Source of the DNA: Mucilaginibacter flavus
Lineage (GTDB): Bacteria > Bacteroidota > Bacteroidia > Sphingobacteriales > Sphingobacteriaceae
Reading direction: 5' to 3'
Length of the DNA stretch: 64,000 bases
Assembly (NCBI RefSeq): GCF_030409315.1
Contig: NZ_JAUFPS010000005.1
Location: 52,199-116,198 of the forward strand
Shown here: piece after piece, positions 23,424 through 34,071 of the stretch
Layout: every line of letters begins with the position of its first letter
Numbering within the stretch: the stretch's first letter is position 1
The notes under the pieces: generated by a model
What the model was told of the DNA's origin: nothing
The model's database searches: none
What the model saw: only the letters and a program-made list of their open reading frames with translations
Program-made: the position numbers and the translations under genes

Positions 23424-25796
23424 TTATGCTGAACAGGTAACGCAACCTTCTTCCATTGAGCAGCTCGGGCCTTCTGGTACGCTGTCAACAACCTGGTCTA
23501 CATGGTCTGGAATAACCGGCTCCATATTTTTACCACCCTGGTTTTCAACAGTGAACTTAACAGCTTGTGAAGCGGCTTGAGTACGCAGGTAATACATACC
23601 TGTTTTTAAGCCTTTTTTCCATGCGTAGAAGTGCATTGAGGTTAATTTTGAAGCGTTTGGCGCGTTGATGAACAGGTTTAATGATTGTGATTGACAAACA
23701 TATGCACCTCTATCGGCAGCCATATCAATGATGTTACGCATCTTAATTTCCCAAACTGTTTTGTACAGTTCTTTGATATCGGCAGGTATTTCGGCAATAT
23801 CCTGGATAGATCCGTTCGCGCTGATGATCTTATCTTTCATTGCAGGGGTCCATAAGCCAAGGTTAACCAAATCGCGCAGTAAGTATTTGTTTACTACAAT
23901 GAACTCGCCACTTAATACACGGCGGGTGTAAATGTTTGAGGTATATGGCTCAAAACACTCATTGTTACCCAAAATTTGCGAAGTTGAAGCGGTTGGCATT
24001 GGCGCAACTAATAATGAGTTACGTACACCATGGTTCATTACGTCTAAACGAAGGTTTTCCCAATCCCAACGGGTGCTGGCCGGCGATACATTCCATAAAT
24101 CAAACTGGAATTTACCTTTTGATAATGGCGAACCTTTGAAGGTTTCGTAAGCGCCATCTTTAATAGCCAGGTCTTTTGAAGCTGTCATAGCTGCAAAGTA
24201 GATGGTTTCAAAGATCTCTTTGTTCAGTTGTTTAGCTTCATCGCTTTCAAACGGCATACGCAGCTGGATGAAAGTATCGGCCAAACCTTGTACACCTAAA
24301 CCAATAGGGCGATGACGCAAGTTTGAATACTCGGCCTCTTTAACCGGGTAATAATTATGATCGATGATCTTATTGAGGTTTAAAGTAGCCTGGTAAGTAA
24401 CATCGTATAATTTGTTATGGTCAAATGTGCCATTGATGATGTAGCGTGGCAATGCTAATGAAGCCAGGTTACAAACCGCAACTTCGTTTGCATCGGTGTA
24501 CTCCATAATTTCGGTACAAAGGTTTGAGCTTTTAATAGTACCTAAATTTTGCTGGTTTGATTTGCTGTTGGCAGCATCTTTATACAACAGGTATGGTGTA
24601 CCGGTTTCTACCTGGGCATCTAACACAGCAAACCAAAGTTCCTGCGCTTTAATAACACGGCGGGCACGGCCTTCTTTTTCGTAACGGGTGTATAGTTCAA
24701 CAAACTCTTCGCCAAAGCAATCGGCCAGGCCTGGTGCTTCGTGCGGGCAAAATAAACTCCACTCTTCGTTAGCTTCAACGCGTTGCATGAACAAGTCAGA
24801 TACCCAAAGGGCATAAAACAAATCGCGGGCACGCATTTCTTCTTTACCGTGGTTTTTACGCAGATCTAAAAATTCAAAGATATCTGCATGCCAAGGCTCT
24901 AAATAAATAGCGAAAGCACCTTTACGTTTGCCACCACCCTGATCAACATAACGGGCAGTATCATTAAACACACGCAGCATTGGGATAATACCGTTGCTGG
25001 TACCGTTTGTGCCGCTGATGTACGAACCTGTAGCACGCACATTGTGGATGCTTAGGCCAATACCACCTGCGCTTTGCGAAATTTTGGCGGTTTGTTTTAA
25101 AGTATCGTAAATACCATCAATGCTATCATCTTTCATGGTTAACAAAAAGCATGACGACATTTGTGGTTTTGGAGTACCTGCATTAAATAATGTAGGCGTA
25201 GCATGTGTAAACCAACGCTCGCTCATTAAGTGGTAAGTTTTGATAGCGCTTTCAATATCCTCTTTGTGTATACCAACAGATACACGCATAAACAGGTGCT
25301 GAGGGCGCTCGGCTATTTTACCGTTAATTTTTAAAAGGTATGATTTTTCGAGGGTTTTAAAGCCGAAGTAATCAAAACCAAAATCGCGGTCATAAATAAT
25401 ACTGCTGTCTAAAAGTTCGGCGTTTTTCTGGATCACTTCCCAAACGTCATCGGCAATAAGCGAGGCTTCTTTACCTGTTTTAGGGTCGATGTACTCATGC
25501 AGCAAACGCATGGTTTCAGAGAACGATTTGATGGTGTTTTTGTGCAGGTTTGATACAGCTATACGTGAAGCCAACAAAGCATAATCCGGATGCTTGGTAG
25601 TTAAGGATGCTGCCGTTTCGGCTGCAAGGTTATCCAGTTCTGATGTGGTTACCCCATCAAACAACCCTTCAATTACTTTTTTTGCCACATCAATTGGATC
25701 AACCAATTGGAATCCATAGCACAGTTTTTCAATACGTGCCGTGATCTTGTCGAATTTTACCGACTCTTTTCTTCCGTCTCTTTTTACTACAAGCAT
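23424..25796 (-). CDS. nrdA: Ribonucleoside-diphosphate reductase, class I alpha subunit
   Basis: The large subunit of aerobic ribonucleotide reductase, which makes dNTPs from NDPs with a radical supplied by NrdB. The 790-residue product starts with an ATP-cone ([17 protein letters not shown]), expected to mediate allosteric dATP control. Catalytic-core blocks follow: [76 protein letters not shown] and TRRVLSGEF. The mobile tail ends [12 protein letters not shown], carrying the shuttle cysteines for thioredoxin/glutaredoxin. It is downstream of nrdB on the same strand, separated by a 242-nt spacer with period-7 tracts. Confidence 0.97.
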   Translation of the reverse strand: MLVVKRDGRKESVKFDKITARIEKLCYGFQLVDPIDVAKKVIEGLFDGVTTSELDNLAAETAASLTTKHPDYALLASRIAVSNLHKNTIKSFSETMRLLHEYIDPKTGKEASLIADDVWEVIQKNAELLDSSIIYDRDFGFDYFGFKTLEKSYLLKINGKIAERPQHLFMRVSVGIHKEDIESAIKTYHLMSERWFTHATPTLFNAGTPKPQMSSCFLLTMKDDSIDGIYDTLKQTAKISQSAGGIGLSIHNVRATGSYISGTNGTSNGIIPMLRVFNDTARYVDQGGGKRKGAFAIYLEPWHADIFEFLDLRKNHGKEEMRARDLFYALWVSDLFMQRVEANEEWSLFCPHEAPGLADCFGEEFVELYTRYEKEGRARRVIKAQELWFAVLDAQVETGTPYLLYKDAANSKSNQQNLGTIKSSNLCTEIMEYTDANEVAVCNLASLALPRYIINGTFDHNKLYDVTYQATLNLNKIIDHNYYPVKEAEYSNLRHRPIGLGVQGLADTFIQLRMPFESDEAKQLNKEIFETIYFAAMTASKDLAIKDGAYETFKGSPLSKGKFQFDLWNVSPASTRWDWENLRLDVMNHGVRNSLLVAPMPTASTSQILGNNECFEPYTSNIYTRRVLSGEFIVVNKYLLRDLVNLGLWTPAMKDKIISANGSIQDIAEIPADIKELYKTVWEIKMRNIIDMAADRGAYVCQSQSLNLFINAPNASKLTSMHFYAWKKGLKTGMYYLRTQAASQAVKFTVENQGGKNMEPVIPDHVDQVVDSVPEGPSCSMEEGCVTCSA

Positions 25797-26038
25797 GTTT
25801 GTTGGTATTTAGTAGTTAGTATCAAGCAGCAAAACCTGAAACTAACCCGTGGATATATATATGTTAACTAATTCTTTTTTTGTATCAAGTAGTTAGTATC
25901 AAGTATCAAGACCTTCTATTACCACTTGGTGTGATGTTTTTTCTTTTATTTATGGTAGTCGTATCTATAGTTTTCCAATCCCCGCGTTCTCCGGTCTTAC
26001 TACTTGATACTTGCTACTTACTACTAAGAGCTACGCTC
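25797..26038. repeat. nrdB-nrdA spacer with inverted period-7 tracts
   Basis: agtagtt, agtatca, agcagca at 25811-25831; agtagtt, agtatca, agtatca at 25888-25908; and the complementary cttacta, cttgata, cttgcta, cttacta at 25996-26023. The right tract ends 15 nt before the nrdB stop on the minus strand. No gene. Confidence 0.8.
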
Positions 26039-27013
26039 TTAAAAGTCCTCGTCTAAAGAAAATGCCTTGCTCTCTGAGGTGCTGTTCAGCACACCGCTTT
26101 TCTGATAGTCGCCTACGCGTTTTTCAAAAAAGTTGGTTTTACCTTGTAAAGAGATCATCTCCATAAAGTCGAACGGATTGCTTGCACCGTAGTGTTTTTC
26201 GTAGCCAAGCTCGCCTAACCATCTGTCGGCTACAAACTCAATGTACTGGCTCATCATTTTGGCGTTCATGCCAATCAGGTTAACCGGTAAGGCATCAGTC
26301 ACAAATTCTTTTTCAATTTCAACCGCGTCTGTAATGATCTTGGTAACCGCTTCGGCGCTTAACCTGTTTTTTAACATTTTATATAATAAGCAAGCAAACT
26401 CGCAGTGTGAACCCTCGTCACGGGAAATCAGCTCATTGCTGAACGTTAATCCCGGCATCAGGCCGCGTTTTTTTAGCCAGAAGATAGAGCAGAAGCTACC
26501 CGAGAAGAAAATACCTTCAACAGCCGCAAAAGCCACCAAACGCTCGGCAAAGTTGCCGTTGTTTATCCAACGTAGTGCCCACTCCGCTTTTTTGGTTACG
26601 CATGGTATAGTATCAATAGCGTGGAAAAGACGATCCTTTTCGGCGGCATCTTTGATGTAGGTATCAATTAACAGGGCGTAGGTTTCAGAGTGGATGTTTT
26701 CCATCATGATCTGGAAACCGTAAAAGCAACGGGCCTCTGGCAATTGCACTTCGCTCATGAAATTCACGGCTAAATTTTCATTTACAATGCCATCGCTGGC
26801 AGCAAAGAAAGCCAGGATGTGCGAAATGAAATGCTTCTCGCCCGAATTAAGGTTTTCCCAATGCTTCATATCGTCCGAAAGATCGATCTCCTCGGCCGTC
26901 CAGAAACTGGCTTCGGCCTTTTTATACATCTCCCAAATAGCCGGATACTTAATAGGCAGTATCACAAACCTGTCCTTGTTCTCTTTCAGTAATATTTCGT
27001 CGTCCTGTATCAT
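26039..27013 (-). CDS. nrdB: Ribonucleoside-diphosphate reductase, class I beta subunit
   Basis: The small subunit that houses the metal centre and radical of class I ribonucleotide reductase. The 324-residue protein shows [18 protein letters not shown] (first Glu/Asp ligand region), [19 protein letters not shown] with the E-x-x-H ligand pair and the tyrosine at the radical position, and a second ligand helix ([19 protein letters not shown]-x-x-H). The C-terminus F-S-L-D-E-D-F is the peptide that docks onto NrdA. Order nrdB-nrdA, as often in Bacteroidota. Composition and length are normal. Confidence 0.97.
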   Translation of the reverse strand: MIQDDEILLKENKDRFVILPIKYPAIWEMYKKAEASFWTAEEIDLSDDMKHWENLNSGEKHFISHILAFFAASDGIVNENLAVNFMSEVQLPEARCFYGFQIMMENIHSETYALLIDTYIKDAAEKDRLFHAIDTIPCVTKKAEWALRWINNGNFAERLVAFAAVEGIFFSGSFCSIFWLKKRGLMPGLTFSNELISRDEGSHCEFACLLYKMLKNRLSAEAVTKIITDAVEIEKEFVTDALPVNLIGMNAKMMSQYIEFVADRWLGELGYEKHYGASNPFDFMEMISLQGKTNFFEKRVGDYQKSGVLNSTSESKAFSLDEDF

Positions 27014-27586
27014 TGGTCCCTGTTTTTTTATCCTTACAATTATTACGTAGCGCCATCAGACACCAAAGCCGGCCTTATTAAAAAATAAAGCTTCCAAGTT
27101 GCTGTGATTAGCTCGACCAATCACAATTTTTAGTATGTAAATCTCTGACAGCTAAGTGTTTGCAGTATTGGATGATGAATGCATCCGGCTGTCTGTTGAA
27201 TACCTTTTTATTACCTTGTAGAACAAAGTTAAGGTTTGAGTTGGTATGCTGTTAGTCTTAGTTTTTAACAAAGCCCCGAGTTATTAACACTTTGTCGCTT
27301 TATTTTTACAAATAGATAAAAGATTGAAAATTAATGAACTTGATTACAGCTAATTAAAAAAGATCCCCGAAATTCACCGTCTAAAAACTTGCCAAAAACA
27401 ATAATTTAACATTATAAATTACTTGACTTAACACAGACAATTATTGCGAATAGCATAATACCCTAAGTAAGTGGCAATAAGAATCTCGAAATTGAACCCT
27501 GAAAGTAGTCCACAAAACCAAATGTGGAAAAACAAAATATCCCGAACGACTATCATCGCCCGGGATATTCCTGTAATGTTTAAGAA
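27014..27586. other. 573-nt spacer upstream of nrdB, no gene seen
   Basis: AT-rich sequence without a credible coding frame. On the minus strand a TAACTTTG box (27231-27224) fits the Bacteroidota minus-7 consensus TAnnTTTG and could start the nrdB transcript with a leader of about 200 nt, but no matching minus-33 TTTG lies 19 nt upstream. The terminator of msrB occupies 27536-27569. I looked for an NrdR-box pair and could not identify one with confidence. Confidence 0.5.
27536..27569 (-). terminator. Terminator after msrB
   Basis: aatatcccg (27536-27544) and cgggatatt (27561-27569) pair perfectly. On the minus strand the stem is followed by ttgttttt. It lies 18 nt past the msrB stop. Confidence 0.8.
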
Positions 27587-27958
27587 TTATTTTACGTCGG
27601 CAGCCGATACGAATTTCATTGACACTGAATTTACACAATGACGTGTATTTTTGGGAGTAAGGTACTCGCCTTCAAAAACGTGACCCAAGTGGGCACCGCA
27701 GTTGGCGCATACAATTTCAACCCTGCGACCATCTGCATCGGGCACCCGTTTTACCGCGCCGGGAATCTCGTCGTCAAAACTTGGCCATCCGCAATGAGAT
27801 TCAAATTTCGATTCGGAAGTGTACAGCGGCGTATCGCAGCGTTTACAAACGTATAAACCTTCGGCCTTGTTATTTAACAGCGCCCCGGTAAACGGGCGCT
27901 CGGTTCCTTTATGTAATATGATATATTCTTCTTCGGGCGTTAATTTGTTGTATTCCAT
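27587..27958 (-). CDS. msrB: Peptide-methionine (R)-S-oxide reductase
   Basis: MsrB repairs oxidised methionine by reducing methionine-R-sulfoxide. The 123-residue protein is a single SelR domain. Zinc-binding pairs C-K-R-C and C-A-N-C flank the conserved [36 protein letters not shown] contains the catalytic cysteine in the R-x-C-x-N-S context, and MKF closes the domain. The protein has no signal peptide, so it should act in the cytoplasm. The start lies just downstream of a period-8 attattga tract (27964-27995). Confidence 0.95.
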   Translation of the reverse strand: MEYNKLTPEEEYIILHKGTERPFTGALLNNKAEGLYVCKRCDTPLYTSESKFESHCGWPSFDDEIPGAVKRVPDADGRRVEIVCANCGAHLGHVFEGEYLTPKNTRHCVNSVSMKFVSAADVK

Positions 27959-28088
27959 TTTTAATTATTGAATTATTGATTGACTGAATTATTGAATGGG
28001 AAAACAGTCTGTTTTACTATATAAAGATACGACAATTAAGAAGGTTTGATTGTTTTTAGGGGGGATGTTTACATGGTTTTGACACCCC

Positions 28089-28865
28089 TTAAACTTTGTG
28101 TTCTAAAGCATATTCAATCTCATCCGGGTTGTCGACCACAGCTACTATGGTTCCGTTTTTGTTGATGATGAAATGGGTGGGGAACGCGTTAATATGAAGT
28201 GTTTGAGTGATGAAGGGGCGTTGCCCGGCCACAACCTGGTAATTAAACTGTTTACGTTTTAAAAACGCCTGTAGCTTAGGTTTGGTATCAAACGCGAGGC
28301 TTACAAACACAACATCTTTACGAGCTTTATATTTGGCTACAATGGCATTTAGTTCGGGCATTTCTTCCTCACAGCGACCGCAGCCTATATACCAGCATTT
28401 AAGCACTATGGTTTTGCCTTTGGTGTTGGTGTTATCATATTTGTTACCGTTAATATCGGTAAAACTAAACGTGGGGAAAGGTTTGCCTTGCCGGTTGTAA
28501 TGATCTAAAAAGATGGTGGCAAAGCTTTGTATGTAAGTCAATCGTTTTTTTCCGGCCTCGCTGTTTACCTTACATAACTGGTAGTATAATTTACCATCTG
28601 CCGAACTAAGCTTGAGGGGCAGGTAGCTGCCGGTGCTAAGCTTTTCAAAAAACGTCTGCTTGCTTATAACTTTTAACCCTGCGTCATAAGGCACAATATC
28701 TCGCGTAATTTTAAAAAAGTATAAGCCCACATAATTGTAAAAGCTGTCGTCGCTTTTCAATATTTCATCTGCTTTTATAACAGGGGCACCAGCTTGCGCG
28801 TAAGTAAAGATGGTTGCTGATGTTAGTGCAACCAAGAGGAGCGCGCAAAAGCATATCTTTTTCAT
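28089..28865 (-). CDS. Exported TlpA-like thioredoxin-fold protein
   Basis: A 258-residue periplasmic-type protein with a signal peptide (ICFCALLLVALTSATIFTYAQA). The C-terminal half is a thioredoxin fold: FPTFSFTDINGNKYDNTN, then KTIVLKCWYIGCGRCEEEMP with the redox pair C-G-R-C, and NAFPTHFIINKNGTIV with the cis-proline. This TlpA/ResA layout is common in Bacteroidota thiol-disulfide proteins that reduce cysteines in the periplasm. The N-terminal 100 residues form an unassigned domain. No cytochrome-maturation genes lie beside it, so the partner is unknown. Confidence 0.85.
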   Translation of the reverse strand: MKKICFCALLLVALTSATIFTYAQAGAPVIKADEILKSDDSFYNYVGLYFFKITRDIVPYDAGLKVISKQTFFEKLSTGSYLPLKLSSADGKLYYQLCKVNSEAGKKRLTYIQSFATIFLDHYNRQGKPFPTFSFTDINGNKYDNTNTKGKTIVLKCWYIGCGRCEEEMPELNAIVAKYKARKDVVFVSLAFDTKPKLQAFLKRKQFNYQVVAGQRPFITQTLHINAFPTHFIINKNGTIVAVVDNPDEIEYALEHKV

Positions 28866-28920
28866 GGCAGATAATTGGTTTTATAAAGTAAAGCCTTTGG
28901 GCAGTATAATCCAAATGCTT

Positions 28921-30453
28921 TTAAGGGGTTACCACATCCAAATGATATTCCTGTATCATCGGCTCATGCTCGGGCGTTAGTGTAAAGCTTACTTTGATGT
29001 TGGCGTTCTCACATTTAATAATAAAATAGCCCCGCAATTGGTTCTCCGATTTTACATCGCTCACGCTTACCATTTTACCTGCTTTGGTAAAGGCTTCGGC
29101 GGTGGCAAGTTTTAGCTTTTCGGGGAAGTAGTCCATAAAAAAGTTATCGGCGAAAATGCCACTTTCCTTGGCCTTGCTCCAGTCGGCAATAACTTTCAGC
29201 AGGTCGTTTTTGCGTTGCTCTAATATTAGCGAGGCAGGTAACTGGCGGGGTTTAATATTGGTGAGCGCCATAATGGTATCCAGTACCTGGGTATTAGGGT
29301 AACCGGCACGGGCATAGGTTAGGTTAGCAAATGATACTACACCGATGCCATAGTCGGGCATTATATTCCATTGACTACCAAAACCGGGCAAGCCGCCGGT
29401 GTGGCCAATGTAAACCCGGTTATCGCAATCCTTTGCCCAGCGCAGGCCATAAGCGTAAGCGCTTACATTGGGGCAAGGCCTGCCGGTAGTAGTTTTGGCA
29501 TTGGCCGTTAAATAATTTACATCCCATGGGTATTGCATTTCGCGGATGGAGCTGCGCTTAACCGGCCCGGTTTCGGCATCATCGCGCGGTGGCCAGGCAT
29601 CCAGGTGTAATGACATGTAAATGCTGAAATCCTCAATAGAGGTAATCAGCCCGCCCATGGCACCGTAAGCACCATCGTGCAGTAAAGGTTGCTCAACCCA
29701 TTTATCATCAAGCCAGCGGTAGCCCAGGGCCAGTTGATCTTTGGGCACTTTGGTATACTCCCAGTAAGTGTGCGTCATGCCCAGGGGCTTCAGGATATTA
29801 TCGGTAATGTAATTTTCATAGGTTTTGCCCGATACCTTTTTAATGATATAACCCAGCGTGGCAAAACCCAGGTTGCTGTACTCATAACCCTGCCCGGGGT
29901 TATTGGAAAACGAAACACCTTTTTTATACAACGCTACCAACTCATCATCGCTCACGGCCAGTTGCCTGTCGCCCCAGGGATTATCCTCCGGATAGCCGGC
30001 ACAGTGGGTAAGCAGGTTGCGTACCGTAACAGGCGTGGCATCTTTAGTAAGATATTTGGTATTCTTGATTTCGGGAATGTATAGGTAAGCCGGATCATCC
30101 AGTTTTAATTTACCCTCGTCCCTGAGTTTTAATATAGCCATGGCCGTTAGGCTTTTAGTCATGGAAGCTATCCGGAAATCTGATTTTGAAGTAACCGGGA
30201 TTTTATTGGGCACATCCGTATAGCCGAGATTACCGGTATGCACCAGCTTGCCATCAACAATAATTCCGTAAGCTACGCCCGGCCAGTGATTATCTTCGGC
30301 GTATTTTTTATAAATCTGGTCGATGATAGGATAGGTAGCTTCAATCTTTTTTAACCTGTCGGGATCAGTAAAGGTGGCCGGCTTATAAGTTTGGGCCGAG
30401 GCTGCTGCGCCGCAGGAAAGTAGAAATAACCAAAGCAGATTTTTTTTGATCAT
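28921..30453 (-). CDS. Serine hydrolase of the beta-lactamase (class C/EstB-like) family
   Basis: A 510-residue exported enzyme with a signal peptide (LLWLFLLSCGAAASA). The beta-lactamase domain covers about residues 40-400: catalytic motif IASMTKSLTAMAIL (S-M-T-K), the Y-S-N box in YEYSNLGFATLGYI, and the H-T-G-G box in YIGHTGGLPGFGSQ. A C-terminal domain of about 110 residues (LPASLILEQRKNDLLKVIAD onward) resembles the accessory region of Bacteroidota serine hydrolases. Likely peptidase or esterase; resistance to beta-lactams cannot be inferred. It lies 55 nt upstream of the TlpA-like gene on the same strand. Confidence 0.85.
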   Translation of the reverse strand: MIKKNLLWLFLLSCGAAASAQTYKPATFTDPDRLKKIEATYPIIDQIYKKYAEDNHWPGVAYGIIVDGKLVHTGNLGYTDVPNKIPVTSKSDFRIASMTKSLTAMAILKLRDEGKLKLDDPAYLYIPEIKNTKYLTKDATPVTVRNLLTHCAGYPEDNPWGDRQLAVSDDELVALYKKGVSFSNNPGQGYEYSNLGFATLGYIIKKVSGKTYENYITDNILKPLGMTHTYWEYTKVPKDQLALGYRWLDDKWVEQPLLHDGAYGAMGGLITSIEDFSIYMSLHLDAWPPRDDAETGPVKRSSIREMQYPWDVNYLTANAKTTTGRPCPNVSAYAYGLRWAKDCDNRVYIGHTGGLPGFGSQWNIMPDYGIGVVSFANLTYARAGYPNTQVLDTIMALTNIKPRQLPASLILEQRKNDLLKVIADWSKAKESGIFADNFFMDYFPEKLKLATAEAFTKAGKMVSVSDVKSENQLRGYFIIKCENANIKVSFTLTPEHEPMIQEYHLDVVTP

Positions 30454-30506
30454 GGCGATGTTTTAATGCTGATGTTCCTAAAATAAGGAAAATGTAGGTT
30501 GGGAGT

Positions 30507-31028
30507 TCAGGGTAGCGGAAACTTTTTTCTATCAATAAAATTAAATTGTTTTTTGAAATAAATCCTCGGCACTCTGCTCAAAAATACCTGCATAATTCTA
30601 TCATTAGCCAGCAAGGGTACGGTAAATTTGGTTATCAATATTTGTTCGGCGGTATTAGTGTAAATAACCATATAGGTGTAATTGCCAAACTTGCCTAAGT
30701 CCTTTTGCTCGTATATTTCAACCTTAGCAATACTCCCCCTGTTAATAGTAATGGTGACGTTTTGATGAATGTAAGTGAGCGTAGTTCTGTCCTCGCTGAT
30801 TGTTATTCGCTTGCTATTATCATACCTGTTAAATTGCCTGGTTATTAGTACAACATACATTTGAAAGTATAAAAGCACTGCAGGTAGCGTTATTACAAAA
30901 AACAAGGCCAGGGGCGACATATACATTTTTATCAATGCAAAAAGTATCAGCCCAACCATCATCCCCGCCAAAACAAGTTCGGCTATAACTGATTTACCCT
31001 TATAAACATACGCGTTAGCTTGTTTCAT
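30507..31028 (-). CDS. Membrane protein with a PH-like cytosolic domain, hypothetical
   Basis: A 173-residue protein with two adjacent transmembrane helices (about 14-33 and 38-63). A beta-rich hydrophilic domain follows, with RITISEDRTTLTYIHQNVTITINRGSI-like alternation and IAKVEIYEQKDLGKFGNY. The outline suggests a bacterial PH-like domain, but no family motif is certain. No function is assigned. It is immediately upstream of the serine hydrolase gene, 53 nt apart, and downstream of sucD but separated from it by a terminator. Confidence 0.6.
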   Translation of the reverse strand: MKQANAYVYKGKSVIAELVLAGMMVGLILFALIKMYMSPLALFFVITLPAVLLYFQMYVVLITRQFNRYDNSKRITISEDRTTLTYIHQNVTITINRGSIAKVEIYEQKDLGKFGNYTYMVIYTNTAEQILITKFTVPLLANDRIMQVFLSRVPRIYFKKQFNFIDRKKFPLP

Positions 31029-31076
31029 ACCCTGTGAAATGGTTGCCGGTAAATTAACTCAAAATATCACCACAAA

Positions 31077-31112
31077 AAAATCCCGGCCAAAAAATGACCG
31101 GGATTTTAATAT
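31077..31112 (-). terminator. Terminator after sucD
   Basis: aaaatcccgg (31077-31086) and ccgggatttt (31098-31107) pair perfectly around an 11-nt loop. The minus-strand transcript of sucD, ending at 31164, would stop here. A period-7 tract (acctttc, gccttta, acctttc, agctttc) lies between the stop and the hairpin. Confidence 0.8.
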
Positions 31113-31163
31113 ATCATTTGCGAACCTTTCGCCTTTAACCTTTCAGCTTTCGCCTCAAAAGTA

Positions 31164-32042
31164 TTAAGCTAATTTAGCCAATTCCTCTGCCATGGCAGCG
31201 CCAATTTCGGCCGGAGATTCAACTACGCGAATACCGCACTCGGCCATAATTTTCATTTTGGCAGCAGCTGTATCATCGGCACCACCAACAATAGCGCCCG
31301 CGTGGCCCATACGGCGACCCGGAGGCGCTGTTTGGCCGGCAATAAAGCCTACTACTGGTTTAGTACCAAATTCTTTAATCCAACGGGCAGCATCAGCTTC
31401 CATACCACCACCAATTTCACCAATCATGATGATACCGTGTGTGTCCGGATCGTTCATTAATAATTCAACGGCTTCTTTGGTTGGGGTACCAATAATCGGG
31501 TCGCCACCAATACCAATAGCGGTGGTAATACCTAAACCGGCTTTAACAACCTGGTCAACCGCTTCGTAAGTTAAAGTACCCGATTTTGAAACTACACCCA
31601 CATTACCTTTTTTGAAGATAAAGCCTGGCATAATACCAATTTTACTTTCGTCGGCAGTAATAATGCCCGGGCAGTTAGGACCAATAAGGCGCGCGTCTTT
31701 ATCGGTTAAATATTCTTTTACCGCAATCATATCCTTTGTTGGGATACCTTCGGTGATACAAACAATAACTTTAATGCCGGCTTCTGCAGCTTCCATAATG
31801 GCATCGGCGCCAAAAGCGGGAGGTACAAAAATGATAGATACATCGGCACCGGTTTGGTCAACCGCGTCTTTAACGGTATTAAACACCGGACGATCTAAAT
31901 GTTGCTGACCACCCTTACCTGGTGTAACACCACCAACCAGCTGAGTACCATAAGCAATCATTTGTTCGGCATGGTAGCTGCCTTCTTTACCGGTGAAACC
32001 CTGTACAATAACTTTTGAATCTTTATTTACGAGAACGCTCAT
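31164..32042 (-). CDS. sucD: Succinate-CoA ligase (ADP-forming) alpha subunit
   Basis: The alpha subunit of succinyl-CoA synthetase (TCA cycle, substrate-level phosphorylation). The 292-residue protein has the N-terminal CoA-binding Rossmann domain ([28 protein letters not shown]), [20 protein letters not shown], the [20 protein letters not shown] block, and the active-site phosphohistidine region [13 protein letters not shown]. Length is standard. The beta subunit gene sucC is not in the window; in Bacteroidota the two are often unlinked. Confidence 0.97.
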   Translation of the reverse strand: MSVLVNKDSKVIVQGFTGKEGSYHAEQMIAYGTQLVGGVTPGKGGQQHLDRPVFNTVKDAVDQTGADVSIIFVPPAFGADAIMEAAEAGIKVIVCITEGIPTKDMIAVKEYLTDKDARLIGPNCPGIITADESKIGIMPGFIFKKGNVGVVSKSGTLTYEAVDQVVKAGLGITTAIGIGGDPIIGTPTKEAVELLMNDPDTHGIIMIGEIGGGMEADAARWIKEFGTKPVVGFIAGQTAPPGRRMGHAGAIVGGADDTAAAKMKIMAECGIRVVESPAEIGAAMAEELAKLA

Positions 32043-32324
32043 TGGTTTTTTTCGTTTTAGTACGGCAAAGCTAAAGTTTTTGTCCGAATGTCAAACCCCT
32101 AAAGCTTTTAATACCGCAATAATTTAATTAGTTAACATAAAAGTGACGTTGAAGTATTTTTGCTTTCAGGGGGATTAGTGCCTTGTTGATCCAAACAAGG
32201 TCGAATAATATCGAATACTGAATTTTGAATATCCAACACCGAAGGTTTTACTTCATTATTCAATATTGGGCGTTCGGTGTTCGATATTAAATCGGCATTA
32301 AACCTTTAACTTCCCATCGCAAAC
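32043..32324. repeat. Spacer with a 16-nt inverted repeat
   Basis: aatatccaacaccgaa (32228-32243) and ttcggtgttcgatatt (32273-32288) are complementary in 15 of 16 positions, with further GAAT/ATTC words around them. No gene seen. It could act as the GH30 terminator region on the minus strand. Confidence 0.65.
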
Positions 32325-33800
32325 TTATTTCCCCGCGGCCAGCAAAAAGGTATTAAACGAATCGGCTTTTAAAACCGGATTGATTACTTTATTACCCAAT
32401 TTAATGGCTACTGTTTTATCGGCCTCACCATCGTTTTGTATCACTACCACAACGCTATTATCGGGATTTTTAAAAGCCAGTAAATTATTAAAGCTACCGC
32501 TGGTGGCTAATAGTTTGGCACCCGGCTTCACAAAATGACTCAGGTGCTTTAGCAGGTAATATTCATAATTAAACTTGTAGGTATGCGCGGTGGTATCAAC
32601 ACTCACCAGCGAGTTTTGGCTCCAGCCCCAATGGCTGATGCCGCCCTCTTTGAGCGATATGTTCCAATACATATAAGCGTTGGCTCCGCTGTTAAAATAG
32701 TGTTTCATTAAATCCCAGGTATAGCGACAGTACTTCCAGTCGTTTTGGCCGTCGCCGCATTCCTGTTCGCTTTGGTAAAGGGTAAGGTTGGGGTAACGCT
32801 GGTGAATACCGGCTATAGCGCCCTTTCCCGCCCATTGAAAGCCTACACCTTTTATATATTTGGCACTCGCGGGGATAGTGAGCAGGGTATCCGTTAGTTT
32901 TTCATTGGCACGCTCAACCGTGCCAAAAAATACGTTTACACCGCGCTGCTGCATTTCGGGCCCAAGGTAGCTTACAAAATTGGCCAGGCTGTGCGCCGTC
33001 CAGGTGCAGCTTGGAAAAACCTGGGCCGAATTAAATTCGTTTTGCGGCATTACCATCCCTATTTTAATGCCTTGCTGCTTGTAAGCATCAATGAATTTAC
33101 CAAAGTATTGGGCATAGGTTTTAAAATGCTGTTCATCCTGTATAAACATATCTGTACCTTCTTTACCAACCTGGTTAGGCTGTAAGCCGTTTTCGGCGTG
33201 CGAAAAATCCATCCCGACCAGTTTATGGCCACCGGCCTCATATTGGGCTATCATTTCTTTTGTGGGGATCATGGCAGCCGCGTAATGCTTGTTCTTTTTT
33301 AGCCATTGCGGCGGGCTCCAGGGAGATGCCCACAGCTGTAGCTTGGGGTTATACTTCTGCGCGTCTTTAATAAAAGGTACCAGGGTGTTCATATCATGGG
33401 CTATACTAAAATCCTTCAACCCAAAATCGCCATCGGTTTCATCATAAGAGTACCAGTTAAGCGAAAAGTCATTTGCCCCCACAGGCATCCGGCATATATT
33501 AAAGTTTGCTCCTACGCCAGGAGCAAAAAGTTCCTGCATAATGCTTTCCCTATCTGTGCTACTGAGCAATTGTAGGGAAGTATAACCCAGCTCATTAAAG
33601 CAGCCACCGAAACCGATAATGGTTTGTTTAGGGCTGGCGGTTAAAATTTCAACATCCGCGGCAGGGCTTTTAACCGTTATACTTTTAACACTGTTGCTTG
33701 TCCAATGATCCGTTTGAGTACTGGAAACCCAGGTTGCAGTTTGCGCAATCGATTGCGAACCTATACCTGCCATTAAAATGGAAAGAAATATCTTTTTCAT
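32325..33800 (-). CDS. Glycoside hydrolase family 30 (glucosylceramidase-like)
   Basis: A 491-residue exported enzyme with a signal peptide (KKIFLSILMAGIGSQSIAQ). The GH30 barrel shows QTIIGFGGCFNELG near the N-terminus, NICRMPVGANDFS, LWASPWSPPQWLKKN, the acid/base glutamate in MVMPQNEFNS, and the nucleophile in LYQSEQECGDGQNDW. A beta-sandwich domain closes the protein (FVKPGAKLLATSGSFNNLLA onward). GH30 members act on beta-glucosides, beta-1,6-glucans or xylans; the exact substrate is open. It is monocistronic with no SusC/D pair nearby. Confidence 0.92.
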   Translation of the reverse strand: MKKIFLSILMAGIGSQSIAQTATWVSSTQTDHWTSNSVKSITVKSPAADVEILTASPKQTIIGFGGCFNELGYTSLQLLSSTDRESIMQELFAPGVGANFNICRMPVGANDFSLNWYSYDETDGDFGLKDFSIAHDMNTLVPFIKDAQKYNPKLQLWASPWSPPQWLKKNKHYAAAMIPTKEMIAQYEAGGHKLVGMDFSHAENGLQPNQVGKEGTDMFIQDEQHFKTYAQYFGKFIDAYKQQGIKIGMVMPQNEFNSAQVFPSCTWTAHSLANFVSYLGPEMQQRGVNVFFGTVERANEKLTDTLLTIPASAKYIKGVGFQWAGKGAIAGIHQRYPNLTLYQSEQECGDGQNDWKYCRYTWDLMKHYFNSGANAYMYWNISLKEGGISHWGWSQNSLVSVDTTAHTYKFNYEYYLLKHLSHFVKPGAKLLATSGSFNNLLAFKNPDNSVVVVIQNDGEADKTVAIKLGNKVINPVLKADSFNTFLLAAGK

Positions 33801-34071
33801 ATCATTTAAAATTCCCGGGCTAAACAGTTTAGCTCCGGCTTGTAAAATTGATTAACGGTATTATTGGTTTATGAGAGACAAAACAGCTATGTGTTTTATT
33901 GACACAATGATAAGTAAAGGTTTTTGAATTTGCAATAAGCGCAGGCATTATTATATCAAGACAATCGAATAGAAAGGAAATCGTTTTAGCATTTTGCTAA
34001 ACTTAATTTCACTGTTTAGCTATTGGAATGAAATGAAATTGAGCGCTAAGCAGGGGCCTATTATCCCCCAA

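Noticed and set aside
29689..30084. 131-residue plus-strand frame opposite the serine hydrolase
   Set aside because: Shadow frame; the minus strand carries clear catalytic motifs and a signal peptide.
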